Assembly (NCBI GenBank): GCA_021647445.1
Contig: JAKIUS010000137.1
Span: 1-5,419, forward strand
Source of the DNA: Geopsychrobacter sp.
GTDB taxonomy: Bacteria; Desulfobacterota; Desulfuromonadia; Desulfuromonadales; Geopsychrobacteraceae
DNA length: 5,419 nucleotides
Reading direction: 5' to 3'
A program made the position numbers and the translations under genes. Positions 1 to 4,805 of the stretch are shown one piece after another. Numbering within the stretch: position 1 is the stretch's first letter; every line of letters begins with the position of its first letter. Under the pieces are notes generated by a model. It had not been told where the DNA came from. It saw only the letters and a list, made by a program, of their open reading frames with translations, and made no database searches.

Positions 1-69
1 CCCCGACTTGCTGAGATTTAAGGTCACCCCCGGTAAAATCTTAACCCTGCGCCAAAAACGAAAACTCAT
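1..69 (-). CDS. DUF4236 domain protein, N-terminal fragment (runs off the window)
   Basis: Only the first 23 codons are present; the rest lies beyond the left edge. The ATG at 69-67 opens MSFRFWRRVKILPG followed by VTLNLSKSG. This matches the start of DUF4236 proteins: a short basic/aromatic segment, then K-I-x-P-G-x-x-x-N-L-S-K-S-G, with a glycine-rich beta segment normally following. The function of this family is not known, and I infer none. The start is supported by a purine-rich GGAGAA about seven bases upstream (complement of 77-82), a well-placed ribosome binding site. It lies downstream of, and in the same direction as, the RAYT gene, separated by a REP pair, so it probably has its own promoter or depends on read-through. 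The family call rests on the 23-residue signature alone, which is distinctive. Confidence 0.8.
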   Translation of the reverse strand, partial: MSFRFWRRVKILPGVTLNLSKSG

Positions 70-124
70 CGCAATTTCTCCGCCGATCCGCAGTTGTGCC
101 CCCTGTTTTGAGGGGCTGTTCAAA

Positions 125-148
125 GTCAAAAGCGGGCGACCGAGCAGG
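125..148 (-). repeat. Partial REP unit, left outer copy
   Basis: GTCAAAAGCGGGCGACCG at 125-142 is repeated exactly at 149-166, so this is a half copy of the adjacent full REP with a 24-base period. The palindrome's second arm is missing or decayed (GAGCAGG in place of GGCCGGT). It has the same orientation as the full left copy and the opposite orientation to the right-hand copies. Confidence 0.8.
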
Positions 149-183
149 GTCAAAAGCGGGCGACCGGCCGGTCGCCCCTACGG
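148..183 (-). repeat. Full REP unit, left flank of the RAYT gene
   Basis: The core GGGCGACCGGCCGGTCGCCC at 158-177 is a perfect 20-base palindrome. On the minus strand it is preceded by GTAG (complement of 178-181) and followed by CGCTTTTGACC. The GTAG head plus hairpin is the arrangement known for REPs that RAYT transposases recognise. The 36 bases 148-183 are the reverse complement of 870-905 with a single mismatch. The RAYT stop codon (TAG, complement of 178-180) lies inside this repeat. Confidence 0.9.
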
Positions 184-852
184 GATAATTGGATTTTTGG
201 TTTGGTTGACCGGGTGCAATGTGTCTTTGATCCAACGTTGCGGGTTGGTGGCGACATATTCGACGATCCGGGCGTAATCAGCCTCATTGCGAATGATATG
301 TTCGTAATAATTGCGTTGCCATACAGGCACACCGGCAGCATTACGCAGAGTATTGATCCGTTTCGTAACGGCGGATTTGAAACCCGCCAACAATGCCCCC
401 AGCGATTTTGCACCCGGTCCCGCCACCGTAGGGGCGACCGGCCAGTCGCCCGCTTTTGACCCCGCTTTTGACCCTGGCCGATCGCCCGCAAAACGATCGC
501 CCTGACAATGACCAATGCCACGATGGCGACCATAAAGAGCGACCGACCGGTCGCCCTTACCATCATCGATCCGGTCATTTGCAATAATGGACACAATGCC
601 GTGGAGATGGTTCGGCATCACGACGAATTCACCCAATTCAATTTCCGCACGAATGTCAGCAGACCGCATCCATTCAGCCTTAACAATCCGCCCATAATCG
701 TTCTCTTGCATCTTGCTGTCCACAATTTCACCAAACAGACATTGACGTGCATGGGCGCAAATCGTCACAAAATAAAATCCGGCTTGCGCGTAATCGTAGC
801 CCTTCAGGCGCAAGGAACGGCGATGGTGAATTTCCGGTTGGTATTTCATCAT
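178..852 (-). CDS. REP-associated tyrosine transposase (RAYT, Y1/HUH family)
   Basis: This 224-residue protein belongs to the Y1 single-strand transposase group related to IS200/IS605 TnpA; relatives nick and rejoin REP hairpins through a tyrosine. The N-terminus RRSLRLKGYDYAQAG (residues 11-25) then FYFVTICAHARQCLFGEI (26-43) is the classic RAYT opening. MPNHLHGI (79-86) carries the metal-binding HUH pair His82/His84. SLGALLAGFKSAVTKRIN (150-167) then WQRNYYEHIIRNE (178-190) is the C-terminal helix with candidate nucleophiles Tyr182/Tyr183. The linker between these halves (about 92-145) is unusually long, and much of it is translated REP sequence (residues about 98-105 and 116-142). Two Met codons open the frame. 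AAAGGA upstream sits about 4-5 bases from the first and 7-8 from the second (849), so translation may start at the second. The gene is bracketed by inverted REPs. The frame is intact and all expected motifs are present; whether the expanded linker leaves it active is unknown. Confidence 0.93.
   Translation of the reverse strand: MMKYQPEIHHRRSLRLKGYDYAQAGFYFVTICAHARQCLFGEIVDSKMQENDYGRIVKAEWMRSADIRAEIELGEFVVMPNHLHGIVSIIANDRIDDGKGDRSVALYGRHRGIGHCQGDRFAGDRPGSKAGSKAGDWPVAPTVAGPGAKSLGALLAGFKSAVTKRINTLRNAAGVPVWQRNYYEHIIRNEADYARIVEYVATNPQRWIKDTLHPVNQTKNPIIP
426..461 (+). repeat. Full REP unit inside the RAYT coding sequence
   Basis: GTAG at 428-431 is followed by GGGCGACCGGCCAGTCGCCC (432-451), which is the flanking palindrome with one changed base, and then by CGCTTTTGACC. 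The 36 bases differ from the left flanking copy (reverse complement) at one position. The copy is translated on the minus strand in the RAYT frame as part of AGDWPVAPTV, in the linker after the HUH motif. Confidence 0.88.
462..506 (+). repeat. Degenerate partial REP units inside the RAYT coding sequence
   Basis: Directly after the full internal copy come a second tail CCGCTTTTGACC (462-473), a half palindrome GGCCGATCGCCCGC (476-489) and a further GATCGCCC (495-502). The tails give the protein the repeated GSKAGSKAG, and the half palindromes give GDRFAGDRP. This looks like tandem growth and decay of the same repeat as in the flanking copies, kept in frame. Confidence 0.7.
537..560 (-). repeat. 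Diverged REP unit inside the RAYT coding sequence
   Basis: The 20 bases 537-556 differ from the perfect core palindrome at two positions. On the minus strand the head reads GTAA (complement of 557-560) instead of GTAG. Its orientation is opposite to the copy at 426-461, so the two form an inverted pair of about 135 bases with heads outward, similar in layout to a REP doublet (BIME/REPIN). It is translated as KGDRSVA. Confidence 0.75.
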
Positions 853-869
853 CCAATCCTTTCAACCAA

Positions 870-905
870 CCGTAGGGGCGACCGGCCGGTCGCCCGATTT
901 TGACC
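870..905 (+). repeat. Full REP unit, right flank of the RAYT gene
   Basis: GTAG (872-875) precedes the perfect palindrome GGGCGACCGGCCGGTCGCCC (876-895), then CGATTTTGACC. It lies 17 bases upstream of the RAYT start codon and is inverted relative to the left flanking copy, so both GTAG heads face the gene. It overlaps whatever promoter or leader the RAYT gene uses. Confidence 0.9.
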
Positions 906-930
906 CCGGCCGGTCGCCCAATTTTGACCC
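906..930 (+). repeat. Partial REP unit, right outer copy
   Basis: CCGGCCGGTCGCCC then AATTTTGACC repeats bases 882-905 with one difference in 24, an exact 24-base tandem step. It mirrors the partial unit on the far left side: each flank has one full palindrome nearest the gene and one half unit outside it. Confidence 0.85.
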
Positions 931-1015
931 AGAATAGAGTATTTCCGGTTGAGCCTTCGTTTATGCCCTCCAGATGTGCGATCAATAGTCCGGATTTTCG
1001 TCGGTTGAAGAACCA

Positions 1016-4000
1016 TCAAATCGTCTCAGCCACAACCGTCGATATCTCCTTACTCGCCAGCAACCGCATAATACTCGAATCAAAAGCCCGCTTGAATTCC
1101 GGGTCCTGAGCATAGCGCTTATACAGATCCAGCTCTCTTCTTCGCTCCTTGCTGACCGCTTGACTAATCAGCTTTTCCAGTGCCAGCCGACTGTTCTGCT
1201 CATCCTGATTATCGACGACCTGTGTCTGGTAATTGGGACTATTGAAAACATGCTGAACAATATTGATGAACTTGACCCGCTGCTCTTCGGGGGTTGCATC
1301 CCAGCCAGCGAACCAGCGCTCGTTGAAGAGTCGGATGATTTCGTCAAGGGGGTCTTTGTCTTCATCAGAGCCGACACCGCGAACATTCGGATTCTGCGGA
1401 TCGATCTCAGAGTCACTGTCATCCAGTCCGATACCTTTCTTCAGCTTGACCCGTTCCAGCCCGTAAGTGGAAAGATCAATACTGTTGAGCAGTTCGTCCA
1501 GGGTGTCCTTATCCTTGTCTTTGATCTTCAACTTCGGGATCAGAAACTTGAGGAACCAGTGCAGCTTCTCCCACTCGATATTGTCGAACGGCATGATACA
1601 GGCAAGCTGGGCGTAGATTTTCACAAACTGCTTCGCCTTGATTTTGAAATCGACCTTTGCGTCATCTTCAAGTTCCAGCTCTTTTTCAAAACGGTCAGCA
1701 CAGCGGTCGATGATCGGGCTGAGCTTTTCTGCATCGGCATTGGAGAAATAGAGGGTACAGAACTCCTCCACTTCACTCCATTCGTAGACCCCAACCTCAT
1801 CGAGTTTCTCCTTGGTGTCATGCAGTACATTGACGTCGGTCGCCTCTGAAAGTGTGGTCGAGGTGTAGTAAGGATCAAATGCCTTTTTGATGTCATCGGT
1901 TGAGTTGAAAAAATCGAGAATGAAGGTATCTTCCTTACGTTTATTCAGGGCATGCGAGCAGCGGTTCAGCCTGGAGAGAGCCTGCACCGCCATGACCCCT
2001 TGCAGCTTCTTATCAACGTACATGGTCGAAAGCTTGGGCTGGTCGAAGCCGGTCAAATACTTGTTGGCCACGACCAGCAACCGGTATTCATCAGAATCAA
2101 ACCTTTCCTCTATATCCTTTGCCGGAAAACCGTTGATCGAGTCCTCAGTATGCTCGATACCGTCGACCGTCTTCTTGCCAGAAAAGGCGATCATCGCTTT
2201 AAAGGGTTGCCCCTTGAGCGCCTCTCGAATTGCGAAAAAGTAATGGATTGCGGTTTCGATGTTCCGCGTCACCACCATCCCCTTAGCCTGCCCTTTGAGT
2301 TTCTTCTGGCCGACGACCTGCTCCAGAAAATGACCAACCATAATATCGGCTTTGACCGCGATGGTTTCTTTATGGCCCTCCACGTAGGAGCGTAACTTCT
2401 TCTGCGCTTTGGCACTGTCGAACAAGGGATTCTCTGTAATCGACTTTTCGATCTGGTAATAACTCTTGTAGGTGGTGTAGTTGGCCAGCACGTCGAGAAT
2501 AAACCCCTCTTCGATGGCCTGCTTCATCGAGTAGAGGTGAAACGGAATGAACTTCCCTTCTGCCGTCTTCTCCCCGAACCGTTCCAGTGTGGCATTCTTG
2601 GGCGTGGCGGTGAACGCGAGGTAGGAGGCGTTGCTCTGCATCTTGCGCTTCTTCATCAGCTCCAGAATCGCGTCCTGCACCTCATCTTCGTCAGAGCCCA
2701 GCGTCTGATTGAGTTTGTCCGCCGCCGATCCACTCTGCGAACTGTGCGCTTCGTCGATAATGACGGCAAATTTCTTGTTGGAAAGATCCTCAATACCATC
2801 GACGATAAAGGGGAACTTCTGGATGGTAGTGATAATAATCTTCTTGCCACTTTCCAGCGCGTCTTTTAAGTCCTGAGAACTCATGGCCGGAGCGACGATA
2901 TTTTTGACTTCGGAGAACTGCTTGATGGTGTTACGTAGCTGCTTGTCCAGTACCCGGCGGTCGGTAACAACAATAACTGAATCGAAGACCGGATGATCTT
3001 CCCCTTTGGCGTAGACCTCGATCAGTTGATAGGCGGTCCAGGTGATGGAGTTTGACTTACCGGAACCTGCCGAGTGTTGAATCAGATAGGTCTGTCCGAC
3101 ACCGCACTGACGGATATCGGCAAGGAGATTCCGCACCACCTCCAGCTGGTGATAACGGGGGAAGAAGAGGGTCTTCTTTTTAAGGGGATCTGTCTCCTTT
3201 TCACCGACCAACTTGGCGAAGTGCTCGATGATATTGGTCAGGCTCTGGCGAGTCAGAACCTCTTGCCAGAGATAGTTGCTCTTATGACCCTCCGGGTTCG
3301 GCGGGTTGCCCTTGCCGTGATTGTGCCCTTTGTTGAACGGCAGAAAATTGGTCCGTTTCCCCGCCAGCCGGGTCGTCATGAATACTTCATCGGTATCAGC
3401 GGCAAAGTGCACCATCCAACGACCGAATTGCAGCAGGGTTTCGCTGGGGTCACGATCTTCTCGATACTGCTTGATGGCGTGATAGGTAGACTGCCCGGTC
3501 CAGGCGTTCTTCAATTCGATGGTGACAACGGCGATACCGTTGATGAAAAGGACCATGTCGATCGATTTGAGCGGATCGGCTTGCGAGTAGTGAACCTGCC
3601 GTGTGACCGAGAAGATATTCTGCTCAAAACGCTTTGCGACTTCGGGATTGATATCGTTGTAGGGCTGACTGTAGAGCAAGGTAAAATGAGCAGAGTTGAT
3701 ATGCAGACCACTCTTAAGAACTTTGAGGATGCCTTCTTTCTGGATTTTCCGGTTCAGCCGTTCAAGGATCAACCGTTGCCAGTTGTGCTGATCTTTAATT
3801 TTTTTGAGTTCTTCGGGCTGGGTTTCTTCAAGAAATCTCCAGAAATAGCGACGGTCGATGGCAAACTCAGGGTCGAAGTCACCCGACTCACTCAGCCAGT
3901 ATTGATGGCCGCTGCGATATTGCTCGAAAGCCTCGACAATACCATGACCTTCAGCCTTTAGATCCTCACGACAAGTCCCGGTTAAGGCTTTCTCTATACA

Positions 4001-4036
4001 GGCTTCGAGTGCTTGTTCGTTGGTTTGGGTGACCAT
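1016..4036 (-). CDS. hsdR: Type I restriction enzyme, R (translocase/endonuclease) subunit
   Basis: HsdR is the ATP-driven motor and nuclease of type I restriction-modification complexes. It binds a methylase core (HsdM2-HsdS), pulls in unmethylated DNA and cuts at a distance. The 1006-residue length is normal for the family and no frame break is seen. The N-terminal PD-(D/E)xK nuclease shows Asp160 (SIDMVLFINGIAVV) and Glu174-Leu-Lys176 (IELKNAW), then KQYRED (189-194), which fits the extra QxxxY motif. The SF2 motor shows Walker A GSGKS (324-328), motif Ia VVTDRRVLDKQL (356-367), DEAH (428-431), motif III FTATPK (475-480), motif IV MVVTRNIETA (587-596), motif V VVANKYLTGFDQP (655-667) and motif VI QALSRLNRC (685-693). 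The C-terminal third is helical and charged, as expected for the part that docks on HsdM. The start is ATG at 4036-4034 with a modest GGGAT-type ribosome site upstream. The 341 bases before it hold no hsdS or hsdM, so its partners must be elsewhere. Confidence 0.96.
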   Translation of the reverse strand: MVTQTNEQALEACIEKALTGTCREDLKAEGHGIVEAFEQYRSGHQYWLSESGDFDPEFAIDRRYFWRFLEETQPEELKKIKDQHNWQRLILERLNRKIQKEGILKVLKSGLHINSAHFTLLYSQPYNDINPEVAKRFEQNIFSVTRQVHYSQADPLKSIDMVLFINGIAVVTIELKNAWTGQSTYHAIKQYREDRDPSETLLQFGRWMVHFAADTDEVFMTTRLAGKRTNFLPFNKGHNHGKGNPPNPEGHKSNYLWQEVLTRQSLTNIIEHFAKLVGEKETDPLKKKTLFFPRYHQLEVVRNLLADIRQCGVGQTYLIQHSAGSGKSNSITWTAYQLIEVYAKGEDHPVFDSVIVVTDRRVLDKQLRNTIKQFSEVKNIVAPAMSSQDLKDALESGKKIIITTIQKFPFIVDGIEDLSNKKFAVIIDEAHSSQSGSAADKLNQTLGSDEDEVQDAILELMKKRKMQSNASYLAFTATPKNATLERFGEKTAEGKFIPFHLYSMKQAIEEGFILDVLANYTTYKSYYQIEKSITENPLFDSAKAQKKLRSYVEGHKETIAVKADIMVGHFLEQVVGQKKLKGQAKGMVVTRNIETAIHYFFAIREALKGQPFKAMIAFSGKKTVDGIEHTEDSINGFPAKDIEERFDSDEYRLLVVANKYLTGFDQPKLSTMYVDKKLQGVMAVQALSRLNRCSHALNKRKEDTFILDFFNSTDDIKKAFDPYYTSTTLSEATDVNVLHDTKEKLDEVGVYEWSEVEEFCTLYFSNADAEKLSPIIDRCADRFEKELELEDDAKVDFKIKAKQFVKIYAQLACIMPFDNIEWEKLHWFLKFLIPKLKIKDKDKDTLDELLNSIDLSTYGLERVKLKKGIGLDDSDSEIDPQNPNVRGVGSDEDKDPLDEIIRLFNERWFAGWDATPEEQRVKFINIVQHVFNSPNYQTQVVDNQDEQNSRLALEKLISQAVSKERRRELDLYKRYAQDPEFKRAFDSSIMRLLASKEISTVVAETI

Positions 4037-4092
4037 ACCTATCCCGTCTCTTTAAAACGATTGTTTACCGGTTTCCCCTCAAATTGCCACAA

Positions 4093-4106
4093 CCAGTCAA
4101 ATGAGA
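4093..4106 (-). promoter_or_regulatory. TTTGAC box, hsdR-proximal copy (possible operator)
   Basis: The plus strand reads CCAGTCAAATGAGA; on the hsdR-coding strand this is TCTCATTTGACTGG. The same 12-base core recurs at 4169-4180. It lies about 57-70 bases before the hsdR start codon, within a plausible promoter or operator zone. The protein that would bind it is unknown. Confidence 0.4.
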
Positions 4107-4144
4107 TCAGTTCGCTATCATGCTTACTTTGTTAAGTTTTTCAC

Positions 4145-4169
4145 GTCTATTCAGGCAAAAAAAATAGAC
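4145..4169. repeat. Inverted repeat with an A-rich loop
   Basis: GTCTATT (4145-4151) pairs with AATAGAC (4163-4169) across an 11-base loop that includes most of an eight-A run (4157-4164). The right arm abuts the tandem TTTGAC boxes. It could form a hairpin in RNA of either strand or be part of a protein-binding site; the purpose is not known. Confidence 0.4.
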
Positions 4170-4193
4170 CAGTCAAATGACCGTCAAATGAGA
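4169..4193 (-). promoter_or_regulatory. Tandem TTTGAC boxes (possible operator)
   Basis: GTCAAATGA occurs at 4172-4180 and again at 4183-4191, an 11-base step close to one helical turn, so both would present the same DNA face. With the copy at 4096-4104 the nine-base core occurs three times in about 100 bases. On the minus strand each contains TTGACT or TTGACG, resembling a -35 element, but no good -10 follows at the usual spacing. I favour a repeated regulator site upstream of hsdR. Confidence 0.45.
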
Positions 4194-4201
4194 ATTTCGG
4201 G

Positions 4202-4225
4202 GTTACGCCCAAAACGGTACGTAAC
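4202..4225. repeat. Short inverted repeat
   Basis: GTTACG (4202-4207) and CGTAAC (4220-4225) are reverse complements separated by 12 bases. Six base pairs is a modest signal. It is listed because it is one of several such elements in this gene-free stretch. Confidence 0.35.
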
Positions 4226-4297
4226 GCCATTCTTTACGGTTGGCCTTGGCATACAAATAACATCCCATTCGCACTTGACAGAGAACCCGCCCCATGT

Positions 4298-4326
4298 GAG
4301 ACTTAACTTGTCTCTACCAGTGGTAG
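4298..4326. repeat. Two adjacent inverted repeats before the terminator
   Basis: GAGAC (4298-4302) pairs with GTCTC (4310-4314) around a seven-base loop. It is followed by the near-perfect palindrome CTACCAGTGGTAG (4314-4326, six-base arms around one centre base). A one-base centre is better suited to a dimeric DNA-binding protein than to an RNA hairpin. The pair lies just before the terminator at 4345-4379. Confidence 0.4.
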
Positions 4327-4334
4327 CAGAATCT

Positions 4335-4379
4335 AAAAAGGCCCCCGCTGAGCCAGCCTGGCAAATCAGCGGTTTTTTT
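4335..4379. terminator. Bidirectional rho-independent terminator
   Basis: CCGCTGA (4345-4351) pairs with TCAGCGG (4366-4372), and an inner GCCA/TGGC (4352-4355 with 4359-4362) extends the stem with an AAA bulge. On the plus strand seven T follow at once (4373-4379). On the minus strand the stem is followed by GGGCC and then five T (complement of 4335-4339), so it can also end the DUF3800/BECR operon. The operon's last stop codon (TAA, complement of 4378-4380) overlaps the T run. Confidence 0.85.
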
Positions 4380-4803
4380 ATGTCCAGCGCGGACCCTGCT
4401 TAATCATCCGAATTGTTCTGCCACTGTCCGCCACGTATGCCGTAATAAAACGAGCCCTATCTCCCTGCCGGTTAAGAGCAATCACAACAACATAGTTGTT
4501 TACGACCACCGTCACCCTTCTTTTGCCATCGTACCGTTTACGTTTGTTGTCCCAGCCCAGATACCGATCCGAAAGTGGATCCTGCAAGGCCGCTTTAATC
4601 CAATCGATCCTCTTCGCTCTTTTTTCAGAGAAGGTATCATCTTTATTGCGCACCGATTCAAAAAAGGCATGAGCAAAATCATCCTTTCTGAATCTGACCG
4701 AAATGCCGTCAAAGGTTACAATTGGACCCTGGCAGTATATGTGTTCAAAATGGAGTTGATATTCAGTTATGGTCTGATAATTGACCAGCGAGGGATAGGC
4801 CAT
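4378..4803 (-). CDS. Possible BECR-fold RNase-like protein, second gene of an operon
   Basis: This 141-residue protein has no signal peptide or membrane segment. Its layout resembles the phage-associated barnase/EndoU/colicin E5-D/RelE-like nuclease (PBECR) families. A beta-strand is followed by a His-bearing helix start (DDFAHAFFES, 41-50), an Arg-rich helix KRAKRIDWIKAAL (61-72), a 'QDP' turn, a basic Tyr/Arg stretch (KRKRYDGKRRVTVVV, 87-101), a hydrophobic strand (YVVVIAL, 104-110), and a final strand FITAYVAD (119-126). In such families the conserved His, the helix Arg and the Thr of the 'ITAY' strand are candidate active-site residues; here they would be His45, Arg62/Arg65 and Thr121. 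If right, it would cut RNA and might act as a toxin; this is inference from pattern only. Its ATG follows the DUF3800 stop codon by two bases, which implies translational coupling; the only ribosome-site candidate, GGGGGTG, is 12 or more bases away. A terminator follows directly. It could instead be an unrelated hypothetical protein. Confidence 0.55.
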   Translation of the reverse strand: MAYPSLVNYQTITEYQLHFEHIYCQGPIVTFDGISVRFRKDDFAHAFFESVRNKDDTFSEKRAKRIDWIKAALQDPLSDRYLGWDNKRKRYDGKRRVTVVVNNYVVVIALNRQGDRARFITAYVADSGRTIRMIKQGPRWT

Positions 4804-4805
4804 AG

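Larger units (their letters stand above)
4037..4377. other. Intergenic region with repeats and inverted repeats, no convincing gene
   Basis: This 341-base gap separates hsdR from the BECR-like gene. Both strands lack a reading frame with a credible start and protein signature. It holds three TTTGAC-type boxes, inverted repeats at 4145-4169, 4202-4225, 4298-4314 and 4314-4326, and a terminator at its right end. A perfect TTGACA lies at 4275-4280 on the plus strand, but I see no matching -10 at 16-18 bases. The hsdR promoter is presumably here; I could not place it with confidence. Confidence 0.6.

Noticed and set aside
98..116. GCCCC/GGGGC hairpin between the left REP pair and the DUF4236 gene as a terminator
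   Set aside because: The stem is only five pairs and no T run follows on the minus strand, so terminator function is not supported.
150..596. Overlapping long frames in the RAYT region (both strands), rich in GRSP/GDRPVARF-type peptides
   Set aside because: These are other-frame readings of the GC-rich REP palindromes. Only the 178-852 frame carries transposase motifs.
125..930. The regularly spaced palindromes as a CRISPR array
   Set aside because: The copies alternate orientation, lie inside and beside a transposase gene, and have no uniform unique spacers. They are REPs.
830..951. Direct repeat ATTTCCGGTTG at 830-840 and 941-951, either side of the right REP cluster, as a possible target-site duplication
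   Set aside because: An 11-base match is expected by chance a few times in a window this size, one copy lies inside the RAYT coding sequence, and RAYT-type elements are not known to duplicate target sites.
728..985. An 85-codon minus-strand frame between hsdR and the RAYT gene
   Set aside because: It is built from translated REP sequence and overlaps the RAYT N-terminus in another frame. It has no family signature.
1160..1849. Long plus-strand open frame opposite hsdR, and similar ones at 3074-3961 and 1952-2395
   Set aside because: They are antisense shadows of a well-supported hsdR frame and show no protein family features of their own.
4230..4330. A tRNA or tRNA fragment upstream of the terminator (CTACCA near 4314-4319)
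   Set aside because: No T-arm GTTCGA-like sequence, cloverleaf or acceptor pairing could be found on either strand.
4184..4399. A 71-codon stop-free stretch on the minus strand ending in TGA at 4184-4186, with a plausible-looking C-terminal part
   Set aside because: There is no early start codon, it overlaps the terminator, and a stop-free run of this length is expected by chance among six frames. A decayed gene fragment cannot be excluded.
4101..4403. A 100-codon plus-strand open frame across the intergenic region
   Set aside because: It runs through the terminator hairpin and into the end of the BECR-like gene, has no ribosome binding site, and resembles no family I know.
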